A stretch of 60,315 nt of DNA from Phycisphaerales bacterium (GCA_013360675.1 JABWBB010000012.1:1-60315); one strand, 5' to 3'. Counted from the stretch's first letter, positions 50,274 through 58,632 are shown. Made by a program: numbers and translations. The notes: generated from the letters alone by a model not told the origin.

Positions 50274-51802
50274 GCCTTCCCACACGAGCGGCGTTCGAAG
50301 CCGCCGACCTGATCGCGGGGGCCTGGGTTCCGATCCCGGGCGAGTCGCTGCGTTCGGCCTCGCCCGCGCACCCAACGAGCACGATCTGGAACGGTGCACC
50401 TTCGCTTTCTCACGTGACCAAGGCCGTCGCCGCGGCGCGAGCGGCGCAGCGTTCATGGGGCGAATGGCCCGCCGAGCAGCGCTTTGGCGTGCTGCGCCGG
50501 TTCGCGGCCCTCGCCGCCGCCAGGGTGGACGAGTTGGCGGCGCTCATCCGCGACGAGGTGGGCAAACCCTTGTGGGACGCCAAGGCCGAGGCGCAGCTCC
50601 TCGCCGGCAAGGTGGAGATCACGCTCGACCAGACCCAGCACGGGGCGCTACGCCGCGTGGCGGGCTTTGAACTGCCCCTCGCGCCCAGCCGCACCGGGCG
50701 ATGCCGCTTCCTCCCGCACGGCGTGATGAGCGTCATCGGCCCCTTCAACTTCCCCATGCACCTGCCCAACGGGCACATCATCCCCGCGCTGGCCATGGGC
50801 AACACCATCGTCTTCAAGCCCAGCGACAAGGCCCCGGCCTGCGGCCAGGCCTACGCCCGCCTGCTCCACGAAGCCCTCGACGCCGAGAAGGCCCCCGCAG
50901 GGGTGCTGAACCTGGTGCACGGCGGGGCCGACATCGCCGCCGCCCTGACCTCGCACGACGACCTCGACGGCGTGCTCTTCACCGGGTCGTGGCCCGTGGG
51001 GCGCCGGATCATGGAGGCCAACCTCGACCGCCCGGGGCGTTTGCTCGCGCTCGAGATGGGCGGGAACAACGCCGCGATCGTGATGCCCGACGCCGACCTG
51101 CGACAGGCCTCCATCGAGTGCGTGCGCTGCGCGTTCATCACGGCGGGGCAGCGCTGCACCTGCACGCGGCGCGTGATCGTTCACCAGGACATTGCCAAGG
51201 CCTTCACCCGCGCCGTGTGCCAGGCCGCCTCGTCGCTCATCATCGGCGACCCCGCGCAGGACCACCCCGTCTTCATGGGCCCGGTGATCTCGAGCCAGGC
51301 CCGGGCGCACATCCTGTCGCAGATCGACCGCCTCGCTCGCGCAGGCGGCACGCCCCTGGTCGAGGCCCGCGCGCTCGAGACCGAATCGGGCGGGTGGTTC
51401 ATGTCCCCCGGCGTGATGCGCTCGCCCCGCTTCACGCTCGAGGCCGACACCGAGGTCTTTGGCCCCTTCCTGCAGATCAGCGAGTGCACGTCGCTCGACG
51501 AGGCGATCGACCAGGCCAACGCGACGCGTTTTGGCCTGGCGGCGTCGATCTTCACGAAGGACCCCGCCGCCGCCGAGGCCTTCGCCGCCCGGGTGCGTGC
51601 CGGCTGCCTCAACGTCAACACGGGGACCGCCGGGGCGAGCAGCAAACTCCCCTTTGGCGGGCTGGGACAGTCGGGCAACCATCGCCCGGCGGGGGCGTTC
51701 TCGCTGGATTACTGCGCCTACCCCGTAGCGGGGGTGGTCGAAGCGGGCGACGCCGCAGCGCTCGCCCCGGGCCTGATGTTCGATGATGCGTGGCTGAAGT
51801 GA
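50270..51802 (+). CDS. astD: N-succinylglutamate 5-semialdehyde dehydrogenase AstD
   Basis: A 510-residue aldehyde dehydrogenase of the AstD type, giving N-succinylglutamate with NAD. It has VIGPFNFPMHLPNGHIIPALAMGNTIVFKPSDKAP, FTGSWPVGR, the general base Glu in ALEMGGNNAAIV and the catalytic Cys in ITAGQRCTCTRR. AstD proteins share the LPNGHI and GQRCTC forms. Start GTG overlaps the astA stop (GTGA), so the two enzymes are made together. It ends 43 bases before the ureohydrolase gene. Confidence 0.92.
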   Translation: MSLPTRAAFEAADLIAGAWVPIPGESLRSASPAHPTSTIWNGAPSLSHVTKAVAAARAAQRSWGEWPAEQRFGVLRRFAALAAARVDELAALIRDEVGKPLWDAKAEAQLLAGKVEITLDQTQHGALRRVAGFELPLAPSRTGRCRFLPHGVMSVIGPFNFPMHLPNGHIIPALAMGNTIVFKPSDKAPACGQAYARLLHEALDAEKAPAGVLNLVHGGADIAAALTSHDDLDGVLFTGSWPVGRRIMEANLDRPGRLLALEMGGNNAAIVMPDADLRQASIECVRCAFITAGQRCTCTRRVIVHQDIAKAFTRAVCQAASSLIIGDPAQDHPVFMGPVISSQARAHILSQIDRLARAGGTPLVEARALETESGGWFMSPGVMRSPRFTLEADTEVFGPFLQISECTSLDEAIDQANATRFGLAASIFTKDPAAAEAFAARVRAGCLNVNTGTAGASSKLPFGGLGQSGNHRPAGAFSLDYCAYPVAGVVEAGDAAALAPGLMFDDAWLK

Positions 51803-51833
51803 CCCGCGTCAGGCACGTTCAGGTGCGCGTCAC

Positions 51834-51839
51834 TAGACT
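51834..51839 (+). promoter_or_regulatory. -10-like hexamer of the ureohydrolase gene
   Basis: TAGACT, 6 bases before the ATG; suggests transcription separate from astA-astD. Confidence 0.5.
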
Positions 51840-51845
51840 GCCCGC

Positions 51846-52808
51846 ATGGGGAAGACGATCCTGCCCGACGCCCGTGTGATGCCGCGATTCGCTGGCCTGT
51901 GCACCTTCTGCCGCTATCCGCGCCTCGAGGATGTCGCGCCCGAGCAGAGCCCTGTCGACTGGGCGATCTACGGCGTGCCGTTCGATGGCGGGGTGACCTA
52001 CCGCCCCGGGGCGAGATTCGGGCCGCGGGCCATCCGCGAGGCCTCCCAATACGTCAAGCGATATCACGTCGAGCACGGCGTGGATGTCTGCGACACGCTC
52101 TCGATCGCCGACGCGGGCGACGCCCCAATCAGCCCCTACTCGATCCCCGAGACAATCGAGGCGCACCGGAACTTCGCCCGCGAGATTGGTAACGCACAGT
52201 CGACGCGTCTGCTCGCGGTGGGGGGTGACCATTCGATCGCCTACACCAACATCCAGGTCGCGTGGGAGCGATTCGGCAGCCCGAAGAAGGGTCTCGCGCT
52301 GATCCACTTCGACAGCCACCTCGACACGGTTGACAGCGTCTGGGGCGAGAAACACGGGCACGCGAGTGTGTTTCGGCGGGCGATCGAAGACGGCATCGTC
52401 ACCCCGGATCGGATGCTCTCGATCGGCGTCAAGGGCCCGCTCAACAGCGGGGATGATCTGAAGTTCGCCGCGGCCAACGGCGTGCGCGTCCTTAGCCCCG
52501 ACGAGTTTCGGCGTGAGGGCGTGAAGGCCGCCGCCGATTTCCTTCGGCGCGAGGGCGGCGAGCCGGTCTACCTCACCTTCGACATCGACGTGGTCGATCC
52601 GGCCTTCGCCCCCGGCACGGGCACACCCAGCATCGGCGGGTTCACCTCGGGCGAGGTCCTCGCGGCATTGCGCCTCTTCAAGGGCGCCAACCTCGTGGGG
52701 GCCGACGTGGTCGAGGTTCTCCCCGACCGCGACGTCGCGGGGATCACGTCTCTGCTGGCCGCCCATGTGATCTTTGAGATCCTCGCACTCGACGCGGCTC
52801 GGCGGTAG
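51846..52808 (+). CDS. speB: Agmatinase-type ureohydrolase (SpeB family)
   Basis: A 320-residue Mn-dependent ureohydrolase. Metal motifs: GGDHSI, HFDSHLDT (Asp, His, Asp) and TFDIDVVDPAFAPGTGTP. The opening GVPFDGGVTYRPGARFGPRAIREAS and the WGEKHGHASVFRRAIEDG stretch are of the agmatinase/guanidinobutyrase group rather than true arginase. Product: urea plus an amine. It follows astA-astD on the same strand but has its own TAGACT hexamer 6 bases before the ATG. It may supply the succinylation pathway or act separately on agmatine or guanidinobutyrate. Confidence 0.88.
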   Translation: MGKTILPDARVMPRFAGLCTFCRYPRLEDVAPEQSPVDWAIYGVPFDGGVTYRPGARFGPRAIREASQYVKRYHVEHGVDVCDTLSIADAGDAPISPYSIPETIEAHRNFAREIGNAQSTRLLAVGGDHSIAYTNIQVAWERFGSPKKGLALIHFDSHLDTVDSVWGEKHGHASVFRRAIEDGIVTPDRMLSIGVKGPLNSGDDLKFAAANGVRVLSPDEFRREGVKAAADFLRREGGEPVYLTFDIDVVDPAFAPGTGTPSIGGFTSGEVLAALRLFKGANLVGADVVEVLPDRDVAGITSLLAAHVIFEILALDAARR

Positions 52809-52834
52809 AGGCGGAAGTGGTCAGAAAAAACAAT

Positions 52835-52855
52835 GCACAGGCGGGACGCCTGTGC
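52835..52855. repeat. Dispersed hairpin, CAGGCG-NNN-CGCCTG type
   Basis: Perfect 9-base inverted repeat GCACAGGCG / CGCCTGTGC around a GGA loop, shortly after the ureohydrolase gene. It may also act as a terminator on the plus strand. Confidence 0.8.
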
Positions 52856-52883
52856 CACCCAGACAGCAGAGAGAGAAGTGGAA

Positions 52884-52906
52884 GGGGCAGGCGGGCCGCC
52901 TGCCCC
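52884..52906. repeat. Dispersed hairpin, CAGGCG-NNN-CGCCTG type
   Basis: Perfect 10-base inverted repeat GGGGCAGGCG / CGCCTGCCCC around a GGC loop, 28 bases from the preceding hairpin of the same type. Confidence 0.8.
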
Positions 52907-52978
52907 ACGAGATGGTGTAGTCGGAGCAGATGTTCGGCCGGCCCCCCGCGCAAGTAACGCATTTGCTGTTCGTTGCCT

Positions 52979-53458
52979 TTAGAGCGAGACGCTCCCCCGG
53001 CGCAGCGCCAGGATCAACTCGACCTGCCCCGTGGGCTTGCCCACACGCCGGGCGATCTCGACGATTGGCAGCCCCTCGTCGGCCAGGGCGTGCACCTTGG
53101 CGTGCTCGGGCTCGCCGGCTGACGCCGAACGATCATGAACACGCTGCAGCGCGGGCGGTGGGTCCTGCAGCCGCGCGATGCGTTCATCGGCCTTGGCCAG
53201 CAATCGCTCGATCCGATCGGCCTTTGCGTCCATCTCGTGCGCCAGTCGTTGGGTGAGTTCGCGCAGGTCCGCGCCCAGCCGCTCGGCGTCGCGCATCGCC
53301 TCCTGGTCGGCGCCGCGGGCAACCCGGGCCTTGCGGCTTTGGGCCCAGCCCCACGCCGCCAGCACCAACCCCGCGAGCAGCACCATCAATGCAACGAGCA
53401 GGTCTGTGCGTTCCGCGAGCCAGCCCGTGGTCTGTGCGATGTCGTCACCCGCCGGCAC
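52979..53458 (-). CDS. Membrane-anchored coiled-coil protein with C-terminal HTH (DUF2802/DUF6115-like)
   Basis: A 159-residue bitopic protein: N-terminal helix LLVALMVLLAGLVLAAWGWAQ, a long coiled coil (ADLRELTQRLAHEMDAKADRIERLLAKADERIARLQ), and a C-terminal segment VHALADEGLPIVEIARRVGKPTGQVELILALR that reads as a helix-turn-helix. This matches small uncharacterised proteins grouped as DUF2802 or DUF6115. The GTG start is set by GGGAGG 5 bases upstream; upstream ATGs at 53512 and 53539 would overlap the divergent tilS start. Function unknown. Confidence 0.75.
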   Translation of the reverse strand: MPAGDDIAQTTGWLAERTDLLVALMVLLAGLVLAAWGWAQSRKARVARGADQEAMRDAERLGADLRELTQRLAHEMDAKADRIERLLAKADERIARLQDPPPALQRVHDRSASAGEPEHAKVHALADEGLPIVEIARRVGKPTGQVELILALRRGSVSL

Positions 53459-53512
53459 GATTGCCTCCCGCCGGCCCTTGGCCGGTCCGTGTGCCGACAG
53501 TCTACCCTCCAT

Positions 53513-54652
53513 ATGAGGATGAACGCCGGAGCGATCCAATCCCGTGCGAAACTCCGGCGCGACCCGGGTGTGCGATCGATCATCGCCGCGTGGCGTCGCC
53601 TGACGGGGGGGCGAGCCCGTCGCGACCCCGAACGCCGCACGCTCGTGGCCTGCTCGGGGGGGGCGGATTCCTCAGCCCTGGCCCTCTCACTCGCCTCGGC
53701 CAGCCGCGGGCTCGTCATCGCGCACGTGCTGCACGACCTGCGCCCGATCGACCAGGCCACCGCCGATCGCGACGCGGCCTGCGCCCTGGCCCAGCGCCTG
53801 GGCGTGCCATTCGTCGAGGCGAGCATCCGCCCGGCTCGTGCGCCGGGTAATGCAGAATCAAACGCAAGGCGGCTTCGATACGCGGCATTGACCCGCCTCG
53901 CCCGCGAGCATGAGTGCCCCTTCGTTGCCGTCGCCCATCATGCCGACGACGCCGTCGAAACGCTGCTGATGCGCCTGATCCGCGGCACCGGCCCGCAGGG
54001 GTTGGGCGGAATGCACGAGGCTCGCCCCCTTGCGCCCAGCGGCCCAACGCTCATCCGCCCCATGCTGGACGTGACGCGCGAGGAGGTTCTGCGCATCTGC
54101 ACCAACGCCGGGTGGATCTGGAACGAAGACCAGACCAATCAGGACGTCAAGCGCCTGCGGGCGGCGATCCGCGCCCGCGTGCTCCCCGTGCTGCGCGACC
54201 TCTCGCCGGGCATGGCCAAGCGCACGGCAAAGGCCTCGGTGCTGCTCGCCCAGAACGCGACCCTCGCCCGCGAAACGGCCGCCGCGTTGCTCGAGCAAAC
54301 CAGTGAGAATGAAGCGCCCAACGCCGCGTTCAGCCTTGATCGCATGCTCCTCCGGGGTCAGTCGCCACTGGTCCTGGGCGAAGTCGTGCGGCAGGCGGCC
54401 CGCCTTTTGGGGGGTGCAATGCGCCTTGATCGGTTGAATGCCAAGTCGCTCGAAGCGGTCGTCCGAGCGATGAAAGACGAATCGAATCAGCCGCGCGAAT
54501 TCACGCTCGCGGGTCTACGTGTGGCAGTGCGATCGAAACAGGTGCTATTCGTGCGAAGGGCGACGTCCGACCGTCAGACCCGCGACGCAAGCCCCGAGCG
54601 CCGCCAGCAGCACTACCACCGCCCAGAGGACCATGGTGGGGGCAAACTGTGA
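53513..54652 (+). CDS. tilS: tRNA(Ile)-lysidine synthase TilS
   Basis: A PP-loop ATPase that puts lysine on C34 of tRNA-Ile(CAU). The PP-loop is CSGGADSSALAL; the TilS region AVAHHADDAVETLLMRLIRGTGPQGLGGM and IRPMLDVTREEVLRICTNAGWIWNEDQTNQD follow. Length 379 residues, with a short C-terminal domain. The reading frame runs past the end of the convergent ABC permease gene by 108 bases; the last 35 or so residues (SDRQTRDASPERRQQ...) are not conserved-looking. No Shine-Dalgarno; a second ATG lies two codons on. Confidence 0.9.
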   Translation: MRMNAGAIQSRAKLRRDPGVRSIIAAWRRLTGGRARRDPERRTLVACSGGADSSALALSLASASRGLVIAHVLHDLRPIDQATADRDAACALAQRLGVPFVEASIRPARAPGNAESNARRLRYAALTRLAREHECPFVAVAHHADDAVETLLMRLIRGTGPQGLGGMHEARPLAPSGPTLIRPMLDVTREEVLRICTNAGWIWNEDQTNQDVKRLRAAIRARVLPVLRDLSPGMAKRTAKASVLLAQNATLARETAAALLEQTSENEAPNAAFSLDRMLLRGQSPLVLGEVVRQAARLLGGAMRLDRLNAKSLEAVVRAMKDESNQPREFTLAGLRVAVRSKQVLFVRRATSDRQTRDASPERRQQHYHRPEDHGGGKL

Positions 54653-55321
54653 GGCCTCGCCGGTGATCGCCGAACGCATCGCCTCGGTGGCCCAGGTCAG
54701 CGGGTTGGCGAGCATGATGGCCTTGAGCCATGTCGACGCCCCCGACACCGGGAAGAACGCGCCGCTGAGCAGCCACATGGGCATCAGCACCAGGTTCATC
54801 ACGCCGTGGAACCCCTGCACCGAGTTCACACGCCACGCGAGCGCAAGGCTCAGGCCCATCACCATCGTCGCCGCGGCACACGCCGCCACAAGCGACAGGA
54901 GCAATCCAAGGAATGACGGGCTCATGCCCAGCAGGTATGCCCCGGGGATCAGGATCGCCCCTTGCGCCACCGCCACCGTCCCGCCGCCGATGAGTTTCGA
55001 CCCCACCAGCGACCAGCGCGGCAGGGGGCTGGCCAGCACACCCTGCAGAAACCCGGCGTTGCGATCGTCGATCAGCGAGATCGCCGCAAAGACCGAACTG
55101 AAAACCACCGTCAGCATCACCATGCCGGGGAGCAAATGCCCGGCGTAGGAACCCACGCCGCCGAAACTCCCCGCGAAACCGCTCCCGAGGAAGACCCACA
55201 GCAGCAGGGGCGTGCCGACCGCGGCGATCACGCGGCTGGGCTGACGCGTAAACCGCACCAGCTCGCGCCACGCCAGCGCACGCATCCCCGGCAACCCCGA
55301 TGGCAGTGCCGCGTCAAGCAT
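54545..55321 (-). CDS. ABC-2 type transporter permease
   Basis: A 258-residue membrane subunit with six helices and the ABC-2 pattern: RELVRFTRQPSRVIAAVGTPLLLWVFLG, YAGHLLPGMVMLTVVFSSVFAAISLIDDRNAGFLQGVLASPLPRWSLVGSKLIGG, and the late MPMWLLSGAFFPVSGASTWLKAIMLANPLTWATEAMR. Such permeases export drugs, glycans or heme-related compounds. It overlaps the ATPase gene by 8 bases, so the pair is a transporter unit. Its 3' end lies inside the tilS reading frame on the other strand. Confidence 0.88.
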   Translation of the reverse strand: MLDAALPSGLPGMRALAWRELVRFTRQPSRVIAAVGTPLLLWVFLGSGFAGSFGGVGSYAGHLLPGMVMLTVVFSSVFAAISLIDDRNAGFLQGVLASPLPRWSLVGSKLIGGGTVAVAQGAILIPGAYLLGMSPSFLGLLLSLVAACAAATMVMGLSLALAWRVNSVQGFHGVMNLVLMPMWLLSGAFFPVSGASTWLKAIMLANPLTWATEAMRSAITGEASQFAPTMVLWAVVVLLAALGACVAGLTVGRRPSHE

Positions 55322-56321
55322 GGGTCGCCTCCCCATTCAGGGACCGCCCGGTCGCCGCGAGGTATGCATCGGCCAGCGTCGGCGGCCCAACCTCGAAGGC
55401 CAACCCGCGCCGCATCGCTTCATCAACCCCAACCCGCATCGATGCGGCATCGCCGCGGAGCGTCGCCACCAATGCTGATTCGTGCTCCAGGGCCAGCCCA
55501 GCGCCTGTGCAAACTTCGACGCACGCCCCTCTCACCTGCGTCGGCCCGGCGTGGATCCGCAGCGTGTGCCCGCCCACGCGATCGCGCAGCGCGACGGGCG
55601 TTCCCTCGCCCACGACACGCCCCTCGCTGAGCATGATGACGCGATCGGCTCGCTCGGCTTCGTCGATGAGGTGTGTGGTCATGATCACCGTCATGCCCGA
55701 TTCGCGAGAGAGGTCTTCGACCAGCGCCATGAACGCCCCACGCGCCTGAACATCGAGCCCCGTGCTCGCCTCGTCCAGCAGCAGTAGCTCGGGCGTGTGC
55801 AGCACCGCCCTTGCGAGATCCACCCGGCGTGCCAACCCGCCCGAGAGCGTCCCCACCCGATCGTCCAGACGGTCGCCGATCCCCAGGCGTGCCGCCAGCG
55901 TGGTCACGCGCGACCGCAGCGCATGTCCCGACAACCCCAGCAGCGAGCCCGCGGCGAGCAGGTTCTCGCGCCCCGTCAGCAACTTGTCCAGCCCGGGCGA
56001 CTGAAACACCACGCCCAGGCGCGACAGATACACGCGGCGCTGGGTCTGCGTCATCCGCGCCGAGAGCGTTTGCCCGCAGGCCACGAGCGTTCCCTCGTCG
56101 GCATAGTGACCGAGCGAGAGGAGTTTCAGCAGCGTGCTCTTGCCCGAGCCATTAGGCCCGAGCAGTGCCACACGCTCGCCCGCACGGATCGAGATCGAAA
56201 CCGAATCGAGCGCACGACGATCAGCCCCGCCGCGTCGGGCGCGATAGATCCGCGTCACTCCCTCGAGCGACACGCCGTGCCCCGTGCGCATTTCCGGGTT
56301 CTCGGGTGAGGCCCTGTTCAT
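55314..56321 (-). CDS. ABC transporter ATP-binding protein
   Basis: A 335-residue ATPase: Walker A GPNGSGKST, Q-loop FQSPGLDKLLTGRENL, signature LSGGLARRVDLARA (a variant of LSGGQ), Walker B ELLLLDEAST and H-loop TTHLIDEAERAD. The roughly 100-residue C-terminal extension is typical of DrrA/NatA-type exporters. It starts in the stop codon of the heme O synthase gene (ATGA) and overlaps the permease, so the three genes form one unit. Substrate unknown. Confidence 0.92.
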   Translation of the reverse strand: MNRASPENPEMRTGHGVSLEGVTRIYRARRGGADRRALDSVSISIRAGERVALLGPNGSGKSTLLKLLSLGHYADEGTLVACGQTLSARMTQTQRRVYLSRLGVVFQSPGLDKLLTGRENLLAAGSLLGLSGHALRSRVTTLAARLGIGDRLDDRVGTLSGGLARRVDLARAVLHTPELLLLDEASTGLDVQARGAFMALVEDLSRESGMTVIMTTHLIDEAERADRVIMLSEGRVVGEGTPVALRDRVGGHTLRIHAGPTQVRGACVEVCTGAGLALEHESALVATLRGDAASMRVGVDEAMRRGLAFEVGPPTLADAYLAATGRSLNGEATHA

Positions 56322-57295
56322 CCGATCCAGGCCCGGATCAGCGACTCGCCCACGATCGCCGCCAGCAGCAGCGGCAGGTGGATGATCGAACCAAAGAACA
56401 GGCGACGAGCGTCATTCCGCTCCTTGGTCCGCAGCAGCCGCGCGGCCATCCACGCGAAGTAAAGCCCCGACACCGCGGCGATGATCACATACGGCAGCCC
56501 CAGCCGCTCGGGCATCACGATCGCCGGGAGCAGCGTCGCCGGAATCAGCGCGCTCGTCCACAGGGCAATCGCGATCGAAGTCCGCCGCCCGCTCGGGTCC
56601 ATCACGGGCAACACCTTGTACCCGCCCAGGGCGTAATCATCCTTGTACATCCAGGCGATAGCCATGAAGTGGGGCATCTGCCACGCCGTCATCAGCGCAA
56701 ACAACGACAGCCCGCCCGCATCGAGCAGCGACGCCCACCCTGACGTACTCGCCGCGGCCCAGCCGATCAACGGCGGGAGCGCGCCCGGCAGCGTCCCCAC
56801 CAGGGTTGAAAAGACGCTCACCGGCTTCATGGGCGTGTACGCTGCCACGTAGATCAGCACGCACGCCGCCGAGACGGCCGCCGGTGCAGCGCCAGTAAAC
56901 ACCCACAAGATCGCTACGCCCACGATTGACAGCCCGATCCCGGTCGCCAGCACCGCCGCGGGCGTGACCCGCCCCTGGGGCAGGGGCCGCGATTGCGTCC
57001 GCCGCATCAACGCGTCGCGTCGGCGTTCCATGAACTGGTTGATGGCGTTCGCGCCCGAGGCCGACAAGGCCGTCCCCACTGCACACCCCAGCGCCAGCAC
57101 CAGCAGGGTGGACAGTTCCCACGCCCGCATCGAGGCGGCGAGCACAAAGCCCACCATCGAGGTTGCCGTCACCAGGCGCGTGATCCCCGGCTTGGTGGTC
57201 TCGACAAGGCTGCCGACGACGCCGCGCGGCATAGCCCCCGCGACTCCCGTCGCGCCCGCCACCCCGCTCATGTTCCTTGCCGTCGCCTGGCTCAC
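56318..57295 (-). CDS. ctaB: Protoheme IX farnesyltransferase (heme O synthase)
   Basis: A 325-residue UbiA-type prenyltransferase adding a farnesyl group to heme B for heme-copper oxidases. The prenyl-diphosphate motif is NQFMERRRDALMRRTQSRPLP, with N-x3-E/D and DALMxRT; the second region is YVAAYTPMKPVSVFSTLVGTLPGALPPLIGW; and QMPHFMAIAWMYKDDYALGGYKVLPVM carries the conserved DDY. About eight membrane helices. The oxidase genes are not in the window. It is followed by an ABC exporter in ATGA coupling. Confidence 0.95.
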   Translation of the reverse strand: MSQATARNMSGVAGATGVAGAMPRGVVGSLVETTKPGITRLVTATSMVGFVLAASMRAWELSTLLVLALGCAVGTALSASGANAINQFMERRRDALMRRTQSRPLPQGRVTPAAVLATGIGLSIVGVAILWVFTGAAPAAVSAACVLIYVAAYTPMKPVSVFSTLVGTLPGALPPLIGWAAASTSGWASLLDAGGLSLFALMTAWQMPHFMAIAWMYKDDYALGGYKVLPVMDPSGRRTSIAIALWTSALIPATLLPAIVMPERLGLPYVIIAAVSGLYFAWMAARLLRTKERNDARRLFFGSIIHLPLLLAAIVGESLIRAWIG

Positions 57296-57413
57296 CCGCG
57301 AAACCTCCGGTCGTCCTGACCCCCCGCAAATCTTCTCGTGCGGCAGGAGTGCAAGTGTATCGCTCCCGCCGCCACGCCAGCATCCCTGCCAGGCTTCGAA
57401 GTCGTGTCGGGAA

Positions 57414-58619
57414 CTACCTTGGCTGTGGCACGACCATGTCCACCCAGACAGGGAAGTGGTCGCTGGGGAATACCCGGCTCTCCGCCCGTGCCGCGGGCAC
57501 CGCCCGATAGACCCCGCTTGCGCGCACCGCCAGTTCCTTGCAGGGGAGCACGTAATCCACGCGCATCTTGAACATCGCCGTATCGGTGAGGCTCAGGCCC
57601 GGCACGTCGAGGTCGGCCCGCGGTGCCGCGGGGAGCACCAGCCGTCCGATCGAACCCAGCGCGGTGCGGATCGGGTTCTTCCACGAGTTGCCCTTCTCGG
57701 GGTCGGCGTTGAGATCGCCCAGGATCACGAAGTTGACGTAGGGCGTCAGGCCCCCCTCGCGTCCCGTGTCGTCCACGATATACGGCGCGTTCGACACGTA
57801 ATCGGCCCAGAACCGGATCTCGTCGTGGTTGCGCTTGCGGTTGCGCATCTCGGGCCCGTCAAAGGCCGGCGGTGTCGGGTGGCTGCACAGAAAATGCACC
57901 ACCGCCCCGTTGGGCACCTTCACCGGCACATCCCAATGGCTCTTGGAACTCAGGCGAAATAACGCCAGTTGCTCGGGCGTGTACCAGGGCTTGCCGTGCT
58001 CGTCGGTCGGCAGGAATGCCCCGGGGACGTAGTCCCAGGGCAGGCGCTGGAACGTGCGCACCTCCGCCGCCACGATCTCGAGGGGTTCGCCCACCAGCAG
58101 GGCCATGCCATACTGACCCGGGAAGGTGCCAAAGCCCCAGCAGTCGTTGCCATAGGCCTGCCCCTCGGCGGTCTGGGGCCTGGGTGAGCCATCGGGGCCC
58201 GAGGGGGGCGGGTTGGGATAGGACGTGGTGACCGTGCCGTCCTTGTCGAGATCGAACCCCGAGGCGACGCCGCTGTTGACTGGGGCCATGAAGGGCGTGT
58301 AGCGGATGGGGATCAGCCCGTCGGCCTGGGGGACGCTGAGGTACAACTCGACGAACCGGGCGGCGTTCTGGCCGGGCTTGGCCCCCTCGCGCCAGCCCGG
58401 GGCCCCGGGCATGTCGTAGGCGATCTCGTTGAGGAGGATGACGTTGGGGCGCAGACGCTGGATGACCTCGGCCAGGGCCCGGAGGCGTGGGTTGGCGGCG
58501 TCGGCCAGGTCGCTGGTGCGGATGTCCTCGACGTTGAACGTGGCCACGCGCAGGGCGACATCCTGGGCCAGAGCCAGGGTGCTGAGCAGGCACGCCGCGA
58601 TGAACGAGAGATGACGCAT
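57414..58619 (-). CDS. Secreted endonuclease/exonuclease/phosphatase-family protein
   Basis: A 401-residue exported enzyme of the EEP (DNase I-like) fold. Signal peptide with ALAQ near residue 19, then VALRVATFNVEDIR (N-terminal Asn), PNVILLNEIAYD (catalytic Glu), LCSHPTPPAFDGPE, FVILGDLNADP (Asp and Asn) and the closing FPSDHFPVWVDM with the catalytic His. Substrate (nucleic acid, sphingolipid or phosphate ester) cannot be told. Start ATG fits the signal peptide; the frame continues upstream over the tRNA, which is an artefact. TACACT lies 7 bases before the ATG. Confidence 0.87.
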   Translation of the reverse strand: MRHLSFIAACLLSTLALAQDVALRVATFNVEDIRTSDLADAANPRLRALAEVIQRLRPNVILLNEIAYDMPGAPGWREGAKPGQNAARFVELYLSVPQADGLIPIRYTPFMAPVNSGVASGFDLDKDGTVTTSYPNPPPSGPDGSPRPQTAEGQAYGNDCWGFGTFPGQYGMALLVGEPLEIVAAEVRTFQRLPWDYVPGAFLPTDEHGKPWYTPEQLALFRLSSKSHWDVPVKVPNGAVVHFLCSHPTPPAFDGPEMRNRKRNHDEIRFWADYVSNAPYIVDDTGREGGLTPYVNFVILGDLNADPEKGNSWKNPIRTALGSIGRLVLPAAPRADLDVPGLSLTDTAMFKMRVDYVLPCKELAVRASGVYRAVPAARAESRVFPSDHFPVWVDMVVPQPR

Positions 58620-58626
58620 GGGGGCG

Positions 58627-58632
58627 AGTGTA
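58627..58632 (-). promoter_or_regulatory. -10-like hexamer of the secreted EEP-family gene
   Basis: TACACT, 7 bases before the ATG. Confidence 0.5.
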
